DNA of 64,000 bases from Prostheceraeus crozeri (GCA_907163375.1 CAJQUW010003636.1:1-64000), one strand, 5' to 3'; numbered from the stretch's first letter, positions 1 to 12,112 are shown. Program-made: numbers and translations. The notes: a model not told the origin generated them from the letters alone.

Positions 1-814
1 ACTTTACATCAGAAGTGGGTAATAAAGAATTACCTTTTCTGGATGTCCTTCTGAAAATGATGAGGACAATGTACTTACTGAGATTCATCGTAAACCTACC
101 TTTAAGGGCTTTTAACTGAATTTCAATGCTTTATATCCTCGCAATTGGAAAAACACACTAGTATTAGGCATGCTTTATCGTGCTTACAATGTATCCACCA
201 ATTGGAATCTATTCCATAATGAATGTAGTAAAATTACCAATATCTTAAGTAGAAATGGCTATCCATTGCAATTAATTCAATCAACAATTAACAAATTTAT
301 AGGTCGTAAATTAATCAATTCTTCACGCGTAACATTGATCAAATCCCCTACAATCAAAATCCCCTTCGTGGGTTACGCATCACAGAAATTTAGTAATAAG
401 TTAGTAAAAATATTTCGTAAACTTAACTTGGAATGTAAGGTTGTTATGACCTCGTTCAAAACTGGAAGATATTTCTCCCTTAAAAGTAAGTTAGGTCCAG
501 ACATGCAATCGCGTCTTGTCTATTGCTTTCAATGTCAGGTTGATCCTGATTGCCAATATATTGGCAAAACGATAAGACGTCTGCATCAACGTAAACTTGA
601 ACACTTAAGTGGCAATAGTACCATTGCAAAACACACAGAACAATGTAACCATTGTTTTCGTAACTACAATGATTGCTTTAAAATCATTTACCGTGAAAAC
701 TCGGACTTTGAGATTAGTATTGTTGAATCTATAAAAAATTTTAGTAGCATTCCATTGCTTAACCGAACATTAGGTTATAATGGTAGCTCTTATTTCTTAA
801 AGATATGTAACTAA
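1..814 (+). mobile_element. Penelope-like retroelement, 3' part: end of RT and GIY-YIG endonuclease
   Basis: The forward frames carry the C-terminal part of a Penelope-type reverse transcriptase (PFLDVLL, then RKPTF, then YRAYNVSTNW and FHNE). A GIY-YIG-type endonuclease region follows, with a CxxC-like pair, QYIGKT, RRLHQRKLEHL and a late LLNRTLGY. RT followed by GIY-YIG in this order is the known layout of endonuclease-bearing Penelope-like elements. The longest open frame, 170-814, covers the linker and endonuclease. The element runs off the left edge, so its 5' part is unseen. It is not intact: the RT portion is degenerate, while the endonuclease portion is open to its end. Confidence 0.8.
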
Positions 815-1986
815 CATTACCTATTGCTTAATTGTTTATACGTAGTATTTAAATAACCTTTTCTTCGTTGCAGATTGTAACCAAGTGACTTATTGAACAC
901 TTTCGGACATTGTCTGTCATTAGTTGCAAAGCCAGTAATGTGTGTTTTTTGGCATTTATTAGAATTGTTTGATTGCGACCAATTAATTACAATGCAATGA
1001 ATGTCAGATAACAACTGATATCAGCACAATATACCTCACGCATTTTTTCCAATTCATTGAGGTTCCAAATACAATGTAAGAAGGGTTGTCATTATGCGTG
1101 TGAACACAGACGAAAATCATTAATCTCAAGGACGATCTCTATTATGAAATTTCCGCTCTCAAGTGCGCTTTCATGGTATTTTGCATCATTCTATTCAATA
1201 TCTGAAACTGATGAATCTCTCTTGCATATAGTCGATAATATTTTATATTACATTATATTTCATATAGTCGATACTATTTAATATTTTATCTCAACTATCC
1301 AAAGGTTGTCGTCTTGTTTCCCTGTGGTGCAGCGATCAAAATCATTGAGATGTCTTAAGTCTTCCTTTGTCTGGGAAATTTTCAGCAGTTCATGTTTCTT
1401 ATAGCTCTCTAACCAATGATTCTTGGGTAGTTGGGTTCAGAAGTATGGATGGCATGCTTCGAAATACACGTCTTTGATAATTGTGGTTTCAAGCACGTTT
1501 TTAACCAGTACTTAAAATATGCTTTTGAATACATTGTTTTTAAACAATAATTGAAACTTCAGTAGCTGATGAGCATGAGTAGACATGTTGATAGGTACAT
1601 TAATGGTTTATTCGAAATAAATGGTTTATTGGATTTCCATGCGCAGCTTAGTCGTGACTAGATGCTATTCCGTCTTTTTTCAAGTCTGGTATAGAACTGT
1701 TCGGGCCGTACTATCATGCCTTCAAATATGGCTAATTCAGTGCTACTCATAGAAGAATACTTTTAAGATGAATTCTTTTTAAGACAAATAGATGACAATT
1801 TCAAATCTACTTGTTGCTTTATCAACAGTTAAATAAGCTAAAATCATTAGCGGTTTTTTAACTCACATCATTAGTGATGCGAAATGCTCAAATGAAGCAA
1901 AAACGCTAAAAACATGATGTTCTTCTTGTTTAAAACATTTCAAAAACATGGCTTTCTTAACAAAGCAAAATGATTTCTTCTTGCAG
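815..1986. other. No gene seen
   Basis: AT-rich sequence. Short open frames here have no recognisable motif and no convincing splice sites. The first part may include the Penelope element's 3' untranslated tail. Confidence 0.5.
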
Positions 1987-2399
1987 GCATGCACTGATGC
2001 CTGCATTCTCTGAGGGTCTTTGTGGAGTTGTTTCCCGTCTTCTACAAACTCCGGACTTTCCATCTCTCATTCGACCGGAGATTCTTGGAGCTGATGCTGT
2101 GGGGATCATGTTGGAGAAACGGCATTTGTGGTGCTGTGCTCACCCCGTTCTTCTGAAGCCTTCTGTCCGTGCAGTGAAGCTCACATGTTCGACTTCAGAC
2201 CTCTGGCCCAAGTGGGAGAGGTTTAGAAGGGAGAAGGATCGCACTTGGATAGCTGACAGCCTGGCGATTCGATGGAGACATAATCTGTTGATGCCTTCTT
2301 GCAAGGATGATTTCCGCTGTATCAAAGGTTGTTGTAGAGAGACAATAGAAGATATGATCATTGGAATAACAGAGGATGTGGAAATTGGGCACTTATCAG
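1987..2399 (+). CDS. Candidate orphan internal exon, unknown protein
   Basis: A 137-codon open stretch is bounded by a good acceptor (pyrimidine-rich TTTCTTCTTGCAG ending at 1986) and an excellent donor (CAG, then GTGAGT at 2400). It would start with the last base of a codon and end with the first base of one. The peptide has several Trp and Cys residues (LWCCAHP, DLWPKWERF, CKDDFRCIKGCC), which is unlike random AT-rich frames. I do not recognise the family and found no partner exon within several kb on either side. It could be an exon of a gene with large introns, a decayed gene piece, or chance. Confidence 0.35.
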
Positions 2400-2477
2400 G
2401 TGAGTTCGGTGCAATACGAATCTCTACTGATGAGGTAGTTTAGTGGCTTGGTTTGGGATCGTGGAAGCCTCTGGCCA

Positions 2478-2525
2478 CAGAATTAGATTCATCTGCAGAT
2501 AAACAAAATATTTAATTCTGTGGCT
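2478..2525. mobile_element. 48-bp minimal element: two ends of the CACAGAATTA family joined
   Basis: The sequence begins CACAGAATTAGATTCATCTG and ends with the opposite terminus (GCAGATAAAC through AATTCTGTG). These are the same two ends found on the 608-614 bp copies at 63381-63988 and 29662-30275, with the whole interior missing. The junction falls at the GCAGAT/ATCTGC block shared by both ends, which suggests deletion between short repeats. The flanks (CCTCTGGC and GCTCTGAT) show only a partly matching duplication. Confidence 0.7.
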
Positions 2526-2580
2526 CTGATTTTTAATTACTCTAATTTTTAAATTTTCTCCGCCGCTATCCGAAAAATCG

Positions 2581-3430
2581 TTAAATCTGGCATTTTCCAG
2601 GATTTCCCATGTAGTTACTTAGTGCGTCAATATTAAAAACGATAATATTAGACAAGAATTTGTGATTCAAATAGGGTTTCAAATGATGTGCAACATTGCA
2701 AAGTGTACTTAAAATTTTATAGTTATAGAAATTAAGGCAGTCTTTAAGAGGCATGACGAGTATTCCCACAGGCAAAGTGAAATGTAATCTATAAGAACAC
2801 ATTAATTGAAAGCTATCATAAAAAATGGTCGAACGAACAGGAAAACCAACCACCTTTGTATTTCGGGTCCGTTAGTTTCCTTATGCCCTGGTTGGCGGAC
2901 CCCCGCTGTAGAATAACGGACCCTGTGACACCTATTGCACACAACGATCGAAAAACTCTTTACATGAAAGAATTCCAAACTTTTGTAATAAGTTCATATG
3001 CTTACACAGGATATGCGTGGCACCACGACGTAAATCTTTAACAAAATAACCTCTCTTAAGAAGAATATTAACTATATTTTTTGCCTTTTCAGCATCATAA
3101 TGAAAATGCGAGCTAATATGTAAAATTGTAATTACCTGGCTCGCGAATGCCCATGTTTCGGGGCATGAGGCTATCTGGAAAGTTAACAACACCGCAGGAA
3201 AGGAAAATAGTCCACTTTATGATGTTCTGAGGTGTGTAAACAATCTAAAACAGTATTGATTTTGACATCTAAATATTCAGCGGACTTATCATTATCACCA
3301 CTTCCTTCGGCCTTGAGGTCACTAGGATATATTTTGGGAAGCAAATTTTCAAAATGACGATAGTTTACAACACAAATGTCATCTACATAACGAGATGTAC
3401 TTGACAACAATCTTACAGGTCTAAATTTCT
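2581..3430 (-). mobile_element. Degenerate retroelement RT fragment (Penelope-type or similar)
   Basis: On the minus strand the frames contain the RT catalytic motif RYVDDICVVN, then KIYPSDL and EYLDVKIN, and later frames resembling the palm/thumb region that follows it (NILLKRGYFVKDLRR). Chromosomal RTs of this group occur in many marine invertebrates. I cannot tell the exact clade, and it differs from the element at 1-814. The copy is clearly old, broken several times, and has no recognisable ends. Confidence 0.6.
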
Positions 3431-4216
3431 ATTCAGCTAACAAAGCAAATACTTCATGAAATCAAATTCACAATGTGCTAAAAACAAATCCAACAATTTT
3501 ATGATTTAATAATGTTCTATAGGAATTTGAGTTCGTGCACTCGCCGCTGATGGTTCTTTCTGGTTGCGATTATGATGCAGCGCGGCGAGCACACCTCCAG
3601 GATTTTCTAGTAATTTCCTTTATAGATCAGTAAACTCACTTTAAAACTAAAATTATGATAGACAATACGAACTGATGTTCAACATTGACTATCAAAACCG
3701 TCTAAAAGCGAATCCTGTATAGCAATAGTGTTTGTTTACATTTAATGAGTATTTCCCTGTTCTTTCATTTACTGTTACGTATACTAATAAACTATGGACA
3801 AAGTTACTATACTTACAGTTCATGTTGATGCATCTTGGCCATTGTTTTAAGAGAAGGCTTTGCTTTCTCACCCTTTGCACCTGCCAGACCAAATATTTCC
3901 ATTCGAACGAATTAGTCTTTCAGATGGTAACTAAGTGAAGGGTTGTTCGCGAATCAACATTGCAAATTAAAGGTCAATGCTAATTATTGCTTCCATCGAT
4001 GGATAGGAAGCGTCGTAGAAACATAAATTAGCGCAGAATTTACATGCCAAGGATAAAATTTCCAAACTCACTTTTGCTCCCCAACGACATTGTGAAGCGC
4101 GCTTTAATTAAGCTCATTGTCCTATTTACCTGTTAGTGATACAGATGGCCAGAAGTCTGGAAGCGCCAAAACTATAAGCAGGATTTAGTGTTTGCCCAAA
4201 ATATGAACATCACATG
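3431..4216. other. No gene seen
   Basis: Unique-looking AT-rich sequence with no supported exon, RNA gene or element ends. Confidence 0.5.
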
Positions 4217-4224
4217 CATGAACT

Positions 4225-5136
4225 CCGGCGCGTCTAAATACCACAAATCTAGTCGCCACAAATACAGCACAAATGCATTTTCCCTGCCACAGATACAGCA
4301 GGATTGACACAAAACCAACAAATTCTGCCACAAATGCATTCTACTTTTAGAAATAGAAGCTATGATTGCCACAAGTACACTTAAACTAACATATATGCAG
4401 CACAATCAATGCAAATTTGAATCACCTTGAAGATTGCCACAAAGACTTCCCCAACACATTCCTTTTCCCACAAGTAAATTGCCACGCACATAAATGCAAT
4501 GAGCATCGCCAGATATACAGGTACTTTCCAGTTTGTGCTAAAACTACAGAAATTATGCCTATGCACAAATTTTTAATTCTGCATTCCCAAAAGCGCAGTG
4601 TAGATCAGCCGAAACAGGTGGCAATCATAGCTTCTATTTCTAACAGCAAGAATGTATACTCATTGACATAATTAATGAAACAAACTATTATTGGCTTGAA
4701 TTGAAGTTTGTTTCATTTTTTTCTCAGGTATGATGCAATATCTCGCTTTCTATGTATTACCATTCAACACATTAGAGAATGGAGAAAGATCTATGGTGGT
4801 CAAATTTCAAATTTTGATATCGATACAACTGTCACAATTGCTTTTATAAATTGAACATAAACGTGAACTGAAATCCAGCTTTTGTAAAATAAAATGGCAC
4901 ACGATCAGTTTACCAGAGGTATATTGCTATTGGAATGATTCGTTGTGGTAGAAGTTGTGCGAATGTTGCCGAAGAGCTGCAACTATCGAATTTGTGGCAG
5001 AATTTGTTGCTTCTGTGTCAATCCTATAGCATCTGTGGCAGGGAAAATACATTTGTGCTGTATTTGTGGCGTATTTGTGTTCTATCTGCGGTATTTAGTC
5101 ATAGTTGTGGCGTATTTGTGGTATTTAGACGCGCCC
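4225..5136. mobile_element. 912-bp hAT-like non-autonomous element with long inverted arms
   Basis: Both ends carry GGCGCGTCTAAATACCAC as inverted repeats. The homology extends about 120-160 bp inward (left to about 4335, right from about 4985) and is rich in the words GCCACAAAT and CACAAATAC. CATGAACT is duplicated on both sides (4217-4224 and 5137-5144), an 8-bp duplication typical of hAT elements. A second inverted pair lies inside (4345-4372 versus 4618-4650, core GAAGCTATGATTGCCAC), so it can fold into a hairpin within a hairpin. No transposase frame is present. Confidence 0.75.
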
Positions 5137-5165
5137 CATGAACTATATCGATGAATGAATAATGG

Positions 5166-5330
5166 TCTAACGTCACTACTCCCCCATACTGTGTGTTTGG
5201 ACGGTGCTGACTTAGTCAGACCTAAATATGGGACGTTATGATCTTTTAGTCCGGCTGCCGTTCCTGACGACTTCCAATGACACTTTCGGGGCTCGACCTC
5301 TGCACCGAAAGATCGCTAGGCCAAGCACTT
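5166..5330 (-). mobile_element. SINE family 1 copy, 5'-truncated
   Basis: Minus-strand copy of the tRNA-derived SINE seen best at 39193-39374. The B-box-like GAGGTCGAGCCCC and the body through GTCAGCACCGTCCAA are present. The first ~20 bases, including most of the A box, are missing; another dispersed repeat starts at 5335. Confidence 0.85.
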
Positions 5331-5334
5331 GAGG

Positions 5335-5524
5335 TTCGTGCAATACACAATCATGCCACAAAAAACGCACGCATTTTCACTTAGATACACCTGTCAACGG
5401 CTGAATCATTGGGTTAGAATCAGTCACATGTGTAATCCCAAGCTTTTCATTGGTGGCTCATGCCCCAACTTAGTTCCCCCGGCGACCTTGAGTCAATTTC
5501 CATTCTAGTCAACTTCAGATAAAC
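5335..5524 (-). repeat. Dispersed repeat B, copy 1
   Basis: About 190 bp that match, inverted, 39688-39890. Shared words include GTGACTGATTCTAACCCAAT, GTGAAAATGCGTGCG and TTGACTAGAATGGAAATTGA. No coding frame or clear terminal inverted repeat is seen. It abuts a truncated SINE. Confidence 0.75.
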
Positions 5525-5986
5525 AATCTATTTCTATACATGTGGTTTATTATATGCACGCGTTCACGCATAAAATTATATGCTTCTGCTCAAATTGCAA
5601 TTAATATGGTTGCAATAATTACATAAAGGCAAATTACATTGTCAGATTATTTATTTACATGATCGCTGGAATTCAGCAAAGCAGAAATCTGAGTTTCTTA
5701 TCAATATTAAGAAAGCTCACCCAGCGGCAATAGACATGCAGCAAATGAAGGTCAACGAATTGCGGTATTGTCTTAAGCTCAGCATTGTTTTTTAATTGAA
5801 CCTATAAAACGGAGATTTATATTGGACTCATGCGCACAATGCACTGCCGATAAATGCATATGAAAATGCAAGTCAATGAGGATGTTTTAGCATTGATAGC
5901 ATTCTCAAGGAAATTGCAAGCTACGAGCATGCACTAAATTGGCTATGTATCATTTCTATAAGTGTATGTATGCAAACTTAACTGTA
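5525..5986. other. No gene seen
   Basis: AT-rich sequence between repeats, without supported features. Confidence 0.5.
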
Positions 5987-6315
5987 TGAGATAAACAATA
6001 ATTTGTCGTTAGTCTCTCCCCAATACTTTTTTCCAATATGCGAGTGTTTTGAATAAAAAGGCAGATGTTATGCGCCAGACGTTTCGCGTTCCAGCCGCTT
6101 TCTCAACGGCAAAAATTATTTTTAAAATGTATATATTTATATAAGTTACCATATAGGCCATATATATATATATATATTAAAGTGTATTTTTGCTATTGAG
6201 AAAGCGGCTGGTACGCGAAACGTCTGGCGCATAACATCTGCCTTTTTAATCAAAACACTCGCATATTGGAGAAAAGTATTGGGGAGAGACTAACGACAAA
6301 TTATTGTTTATCTCA
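5987..6315. mobile_element. 329-bp hairpin MITE with TA duplication
   Basis: Two nearly identical inverted arms of about 115-125 bp (5987-6110 and 6190-6315) start TGAGATAAACAATAATTTGT and surround a short AT-rich centre. TA flanks both ends (5985-5986 and 6316-6317), as Tc1/mariner-type insertions leave. The arms have few mismatches, so the copy looks young. Transcribed, it would form a long double-stranded hairpin. Confidence 0.8.
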
Positions 6316-6317
6316 TA

Positions 6318-9300
6318 TTATGAACCTCCCGACGAAATCCATCAACTATGAAACTTAACTGTGCGTTTACCGGAGTTACACGCACTCTGATTGTATTGCA
6401 ATTTTCTACGAGAATGCTGTAGCACGTTATCATGCAGAATGTCTAACTTTATTTACAGACACAAATGCTGCAACTGTTGTTCATCGATGCTTACATCTCT
6501 TATGTCTGTCCGGCTTTCTATCTCCGACCGACGCAGCAACTATTTGCACCAATCAGCGTTGCCCGGCAATCTCCGGTCTTCCACTCAAAAATCTGCCAGC
6601 CGTTCCAACACTTCGTCTTGTAGCTGTGAGAGCTGTTCGATCTGTGCTAGGCCCTGAAGATTTCTCCTGGCGAGTTTCTCAACTTCCAATACCATCCTCC
6701 ACAAAGCGAATGGTGATCGAAGAATGCTGGCTGTCATGTTGAATAATGTGGGAATAAAGCAATTTTGACTGTAAAATCCAACCTCTGTGTATAATGTCTT
6801 GTCCATGATTTTCTACTCCTTCAATGCTTGTATATATGTGAAATATTGCTCTGTGAGGACTTTAAAGTATTCAAAATTGTAGAAAAAACAAGCATGAAAT
6901 TCTGACAACATAATTTCAGAATCAACGATTTTCTTCTTTTGAAATTATCCTGAAATGAACGAGAGATTTTTTTCGGGAAAAATATTTGAGGCATTTCATT
7001 GTAGATGTCCTCTATGAAGAGTTATTTTTGCAGTGTTGTTGCCGACCTACGAGCTTTCGTGTTTTTTTAGTGTCTCATTGTCGATCAGAATTCATGACTT
7101 TTTTACATTAATCAGATGCATTGTGAAAATTTTGTTCTGCACTTCGATTATCAAAACATTTTTTAAAATTGTATATTTTCCAAATGCAATCTACAGTCAA
7201 TCACTTACTTTATTTGTGTTGAAACCAATTGTTCATTTATTGACGTTGATTTTTGTGATATTCCCTATTGCCATAATTTGTTTCGTATAAACGTTCCCAA
7301 ACACAATCAACATTGTTGAATGTTTCTTTGAGCTTCTATGTCATTATTCCCTACCTCGCCGCATTTAATGAAAAATATCAACATAAATTTGAGTTCTTAT
7401 TTTCATCATGCCATAAAATGCGCTATGTGAGGTAGTCACTTATCCTTTAAAAAATATATAATTTTAATGTATAAATTGCCGACATTTTTTTAAGTATAAA
7501 TTTGTCCACAAAGATTATCACAGTTATAGACCCAGGACTCGAAGCTTTCGGGAATTCCCGAATCCTTGCCATCCTACGGTGGGGTCACGCGATTCCTGTA
7601 AATGCATATTCGTCAATTTAATTAGAAGTTAGATCTTTAAAGTGAGTAGTATGTCCATCGGTATGAGGAAACAGCATATTTATGTAGGCGTAAATGGGAA
7701 AAGTAAGCACAAATGAAGAAAAGGTTGAGTCTGGCTGAAATTGTGGAACGCAAGATAATGACAAACAGACGCAATTAGAGGGAAACTATAGGCTTGATGC
7801 AAGACCTGAGTGCATGCCTATAGGCCTGCTAGGCTATATGTAAAATAGTTTTTGAATTCCAACGCATGACCACAAGCGAAGATAGTAGGCCTACGGCGCG
7901 GTCCCTATCATGTTGGAGACGTAGATTCTATACTCCAAAGACAGTGGAAGATGTCTTTTATAGTCTACAGTCTTTGCTATACCGATTTTCTATGGAAAGT
8001 TCATAGGTAAAACTGTTCACACGCAGCAAGACGAGTTCCTTCCATGTCGACACACACCGTAGGCCTCGACTCGATGTCCGTGTTTCGCACTGACACGCAT
8101 ACCCGGTAAACGAAGTTTGCTCACTAGGTTTCCCTTCACTTCGCTGCATCTCGCATGCAACCATCGCGTACAAGAAATAGGCCTACGCCGAATGTTGCTA
8201 CCGACTCCAGTAGGCCTACCACATACCCTACATGGCCATTTTGCTGTTTGGTATTTTCTCTCTATTTTCTACGATCACGTGTCCCACCAACAAGTAGTCT
8301 ACTTTGGTCTTTCCTGTGCTCATCTTCAGACCTTTCGAAGAACAGACTCCATTGTATTATACCTTAATAAGTTGATTTCAGTTAGCAGGGTGAAAATGCA
8401 TACTATATGAACTTTCTTTTCCATGCGTCATAGGCCTAGATAATTTCAAGTTTTTAGTTTGGTTCCAAGCATCCACGCAATCGGTCAACCTGATTTCATA
8501 ATATAAATGATTCTATAGATATGTAGAATCTTTCATGTGGAATACCTACTTGTAACGGTAGACATTCATTGTGCAGCAGATATCTTGTCCATTGCAACGT
8601 TGATATTATGATAAGATGATCAGAAAGGAATCATGCCAGTTTGCTTTAGTCTACATAATGTAGGTCTATGAGGTTTGTGGAATCGCTGACTTGTAGTTCA
8701 TTTTACAATTAATGAATAATTCAAAGTAATGAAGAATAATAATAAAAATAATATAGGAAAGATAAATGATGAGTAGGATGCATTGATCAAATGTAGCAAT
8801 CTCGACTATAACCTATTGTATGCTTTACAGGATGATAGAACTTCTTGCATTACAGGCTACTATCCAGAATAGGCCTCTACTGCTGAAAATGTAAATATTC
8901 CTAAAAACTTCTTAAAGTTCACTTGACGAAAATATTCACGCAGGCCTACTCACTTTCATGGAATTAGTCGAGTTACAAAGTGAAGATTGCCAATTGGTTA
9001 CTTTGTAATTCCCGCATGTAGCCTACGCCTACAATGCTACATATACCTGAACAGTTTTTTAGAAAAAATCTTAAAGCAGTGGATTGGTTGTGTCAGTATT
9101 CTTTTTGACAAATGTTGTAGAAATTTCAATGAATTTCTCGATCTTGTTATCACTGACTTATTTTACTCAAATGGATTTTGAGGATATAGAAGCGACTAAC
9201 CTTTGCCATCGATTACAGAGTGGAGTGATGATATTATTTTGACGGTTTGCAAGCCAACCAAAATCATAATTATGCATTCAGAGCTCCTTTCTTAGGCCAA

Positions 9301-10379
9301 ATGAAGAAGCATATCTCACAGGAATCGCTTTCAGGATTACGCGCATGTGACATCTACATTTATTTCAATAATGTAAATAATGGACATGCAGGTGGGTAGA
9401 TTATCCACCTTGAAATTTGATGACATCATAGATAACTATTTTAAAGTCATTCTACATGTATATCATTCAATATTCCTTTATGTATTTTGCAACGTAGAAA
9501 ACTCATAAACTGAACTTTCTTAGCCATCGGCCTTGGAAGCAAAGAAACAGACTTGCATTTGATGCCGTAGGAAACGAAATGCAGACGGCTCCACCTTTTC
9601 TTAATCAATAGACCTATCTACTTTTATCATGGACATTCAGTTGCGTCTACCAGGTAGTCTGTAACCTAGGCCTCCAAGATCTTTACAAATGAAACTAAAA
9701 TTTTTGATGCCATATAAAAATCTGCGAAAGCAACTGAACCGAAATTTAATCTAAGTTTAATTTCACGAATTTCACTGCAATACAAAGTATTTTTTATGAT
9801 CAGAAGTTCAGAATTTCAAGCTTAAATTGATTGAATTCTATAGACATTGACCTGAGAGTGAAACCAATAGAAAGAGATTGATGTCAGGAATTTCAATATA
9901 TTTGTGATTTAATGTTTCAATGCCTCCGGCTTTCTATCCGGCGGTTGCTATTGATATTTGTGATTGTCTTTAAATCTTTAATGATATAATGATGTATTGA
10001 TCACTTGCAGTTTAAATGCGAGAAATGATCAAGTGCTTGAATGTCTTCTAAATTTAGCAGCGGCCAAATGTTTATCAGACAGTTTATTAGCTCACAAACC
10101 AATCCTGCGTAGTTTTCAAAGTCAGTTGGTTTTGCATGGAGAATGGTCTATGCTGTTATACAATCTGCAATGCTGGATCCGGTTGTGAATCTTCAACAAA
10201 CATCTTAACAAAATAAAACTTCATTCTTTAAACTTGCTGTTTCGATGACTACGTCAAAAACAAAAAATGAACATCCAGATGTTGTAATTCGACATAATGA
10301 TTATCTTGAGGTATATAAGTCAGTGTTTCATAAAGTGCAGTTTGTACAATTCCAAATTCAAGTAAGTCTCGCAGTCTTG
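6318..10379. other. Gene-poor stretch rich in TAGGCCTA-like words (7.8-9.7 kb)
   Basis: No supported exon apart from the doubtful frame at 6585-6806. Between about 7780 and 9690 the words TAGGCCTA, GTAGGCCTAC and near relatives recur a dozen times or more, on both strands because the core is palindromic. Confidence 0.5.
6585..6806 (-). other. Short open frame, possibly decayed coding sequence
   Basis: A 73-codon minus-strand frame has coiled-coil-like character (LAQIEQLSQLQDEVLERL). Downstream frames are interrupted. No splice sites fix it as an exon and I do not recognise it. It may be a gene or transposon relic. Confidence 0.2.
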
Positions 10380-10976
10380 CTTTCAATTCATTCCCTTATT
10401 AAGTCCTCTTCAACGTCACTGCATGTCTTCTCCCTCACACCCTTTGACACTTCCTCAACAAATTGCCGCCATTTCAATCTGTCCTTCGCCTTCTCCTTCC
10501 AAGTCCTCCAGTCTTCTTCTGTGCTTTCCACGTCTCTCTTGATGCAGTCCTTCCAGCGAATCCTTGGCCGTCCCCTTCTTCTTGTCATTGTGTCATCCAT
10601 CTCTTCCACTTGTTTCACTACCCTTTCGTCTCCCATCCTTACCACATGCCCTGTCTACTTCAGTCTCTTTTCCCCCACTTTCTGTGTCACTGTCGTCTCC
10701 AATCCTACTTCCTCCTTCAGCCCCGCCATTCTTCATTTCTCCATCAACCTTACACCACAGATGCACCTTATCCAGTTATCTTCACACATTTGCAACATCT
10801 TTTGCTGCTGCTCAGTTAGTGCCATCGTTTGTATTCGCATGTCAATGAAACTATAAAAGTCTTTGTATAAAACTAAATGCATCAGTATCATATACTGTAG
10901 ATCAAATGCTGCATCATCTTTCACAGCATGTGTGTGATATGCCCATCCTTGCCATAATATGACTGAGTACATTCAA
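10380..10976 (-). mobile_element. LINE 3' end: C-terminal part of RT ORF, degenerate
   Basis: Minus-strand frames give a region found after the RT domain in many LINE ORF2 proteins: CICGVRLMEK, then TGHVVRMGDERVVKQV, then GRPRIRWKDCIKRD. The reading moves between frames, so the copy is degenerate. The region is short relative to a full LINE and lacks the endonuclease and RT core. The copy at 62560-63020 has the same order of motifs but is a different lineage. Confidence 0.7.
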
Positions 10977-11991
10977 TGAGAATGAATGATTAATTAATTC
11001 TAATGGAAGGAGTTGCGTTGCTCCATTTTCGCTGATTTTGCCTACAGATCATTTTTTAAGTCACTTCTCGAAGATGTTTAGTTAAAAAATTCCGATTTGC
11101 AAAAGTACAGTCGATTTAGAGAGAACTAAAGCTGGGAGAGTAGAGAACACAAAAGCTAATAGAATAAACCTAGAAATGAAATATTTGTATTTTTGATTAT
11201 TTTATTTACGCAGAAATGTCAAAGTTTCCTGTAAAATATAATCAATGGTAATTAACAGACTCCTCATTTATTAGTTAAAGCAACTCTACCTTCAAAAATT
11301 GTCGATCATTAATCCTTCATAATTTATAAATGGATTTATAAACATCAACTTCATGGTACATTATCTTCATGAAATTATTGGATTGTTAAACTTTTGGTGT
11401 ATGTCACGTGCACCGGTATTGAATGTGTTCGAAATTTTACCGGTACCGGTATTACCGACAATCAGGTTCCATCTCTGACTCATTTTTGCATGGCTGAAAA
11501 TGAAGATCATAACACTGATGAAATTTCATCACATCATTGCAAACATACATGAAGTTTAATTGTCTTCAAAACAGTTTATCATGTCCCTTCATTCACGAAT
11601 TCAGTTGTAGAAATTTGAATATTTTAGGAAAAGAAAGCGTTTTATTACTTCTTAGAAACATGTTTTCTGAAGTTCGGAATTAAAAGGATTGGTGCACACA
11701 ATAATTATAATGATAGTGTATAGTCGGATAGAAGGTATGTTATTGTGTGTTAAATGCACTTACATAAAAAATACAATAGCACAGCTGTGTAATGCATGAG
11801 TCACGAGCTAAAGATTCATTGTGATATGAATGGGACCTGCAATCCAACTTCACTGTCTACTTATATTTTTAAATCTATGGTGCAATGATATAGGAATAAT
11901 GGCATTACCCGGCTGTCATTTTTCAATACTTATGACATAGAAGTTACTGCTAAGATCATAGACTTCTAAATTGCAGCAGAATGTTCTGTGA
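10977..11991. other. No gene seen
   Basis: AT-rich sequence. Nothing supported beyond a short CCGGTACCGGTATTACCG palindromic patch near 11440. Confidence 0.5.
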
Positions 11992-12047
11992 TAGGTATAC
12001 CATAGCATTCTCCTTCGGGAATTTGAGCAAGAATGCTATGGTATACC
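11991..12047. repeat. 57-bp perfect-arm hairpin beside a TA microsatellite
   Basis: The arms AGGTATACCATAGCATTCT and its reverse complement flank an 18-base loop. The TA tract begins a few bases downstream. It may be the remnant of a very small MITE. Confidence 0.6.
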
Positions 12048-12049
12048 TG

Positions 12050-12112
<63 letters not shown>

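Noticed and set aside
10245-10856. Plus-strand Ser/Phe-rich frame of about 200 codons
   Set aside because: It is antisense to a recognisable LINE C-terminus on the minus strand.
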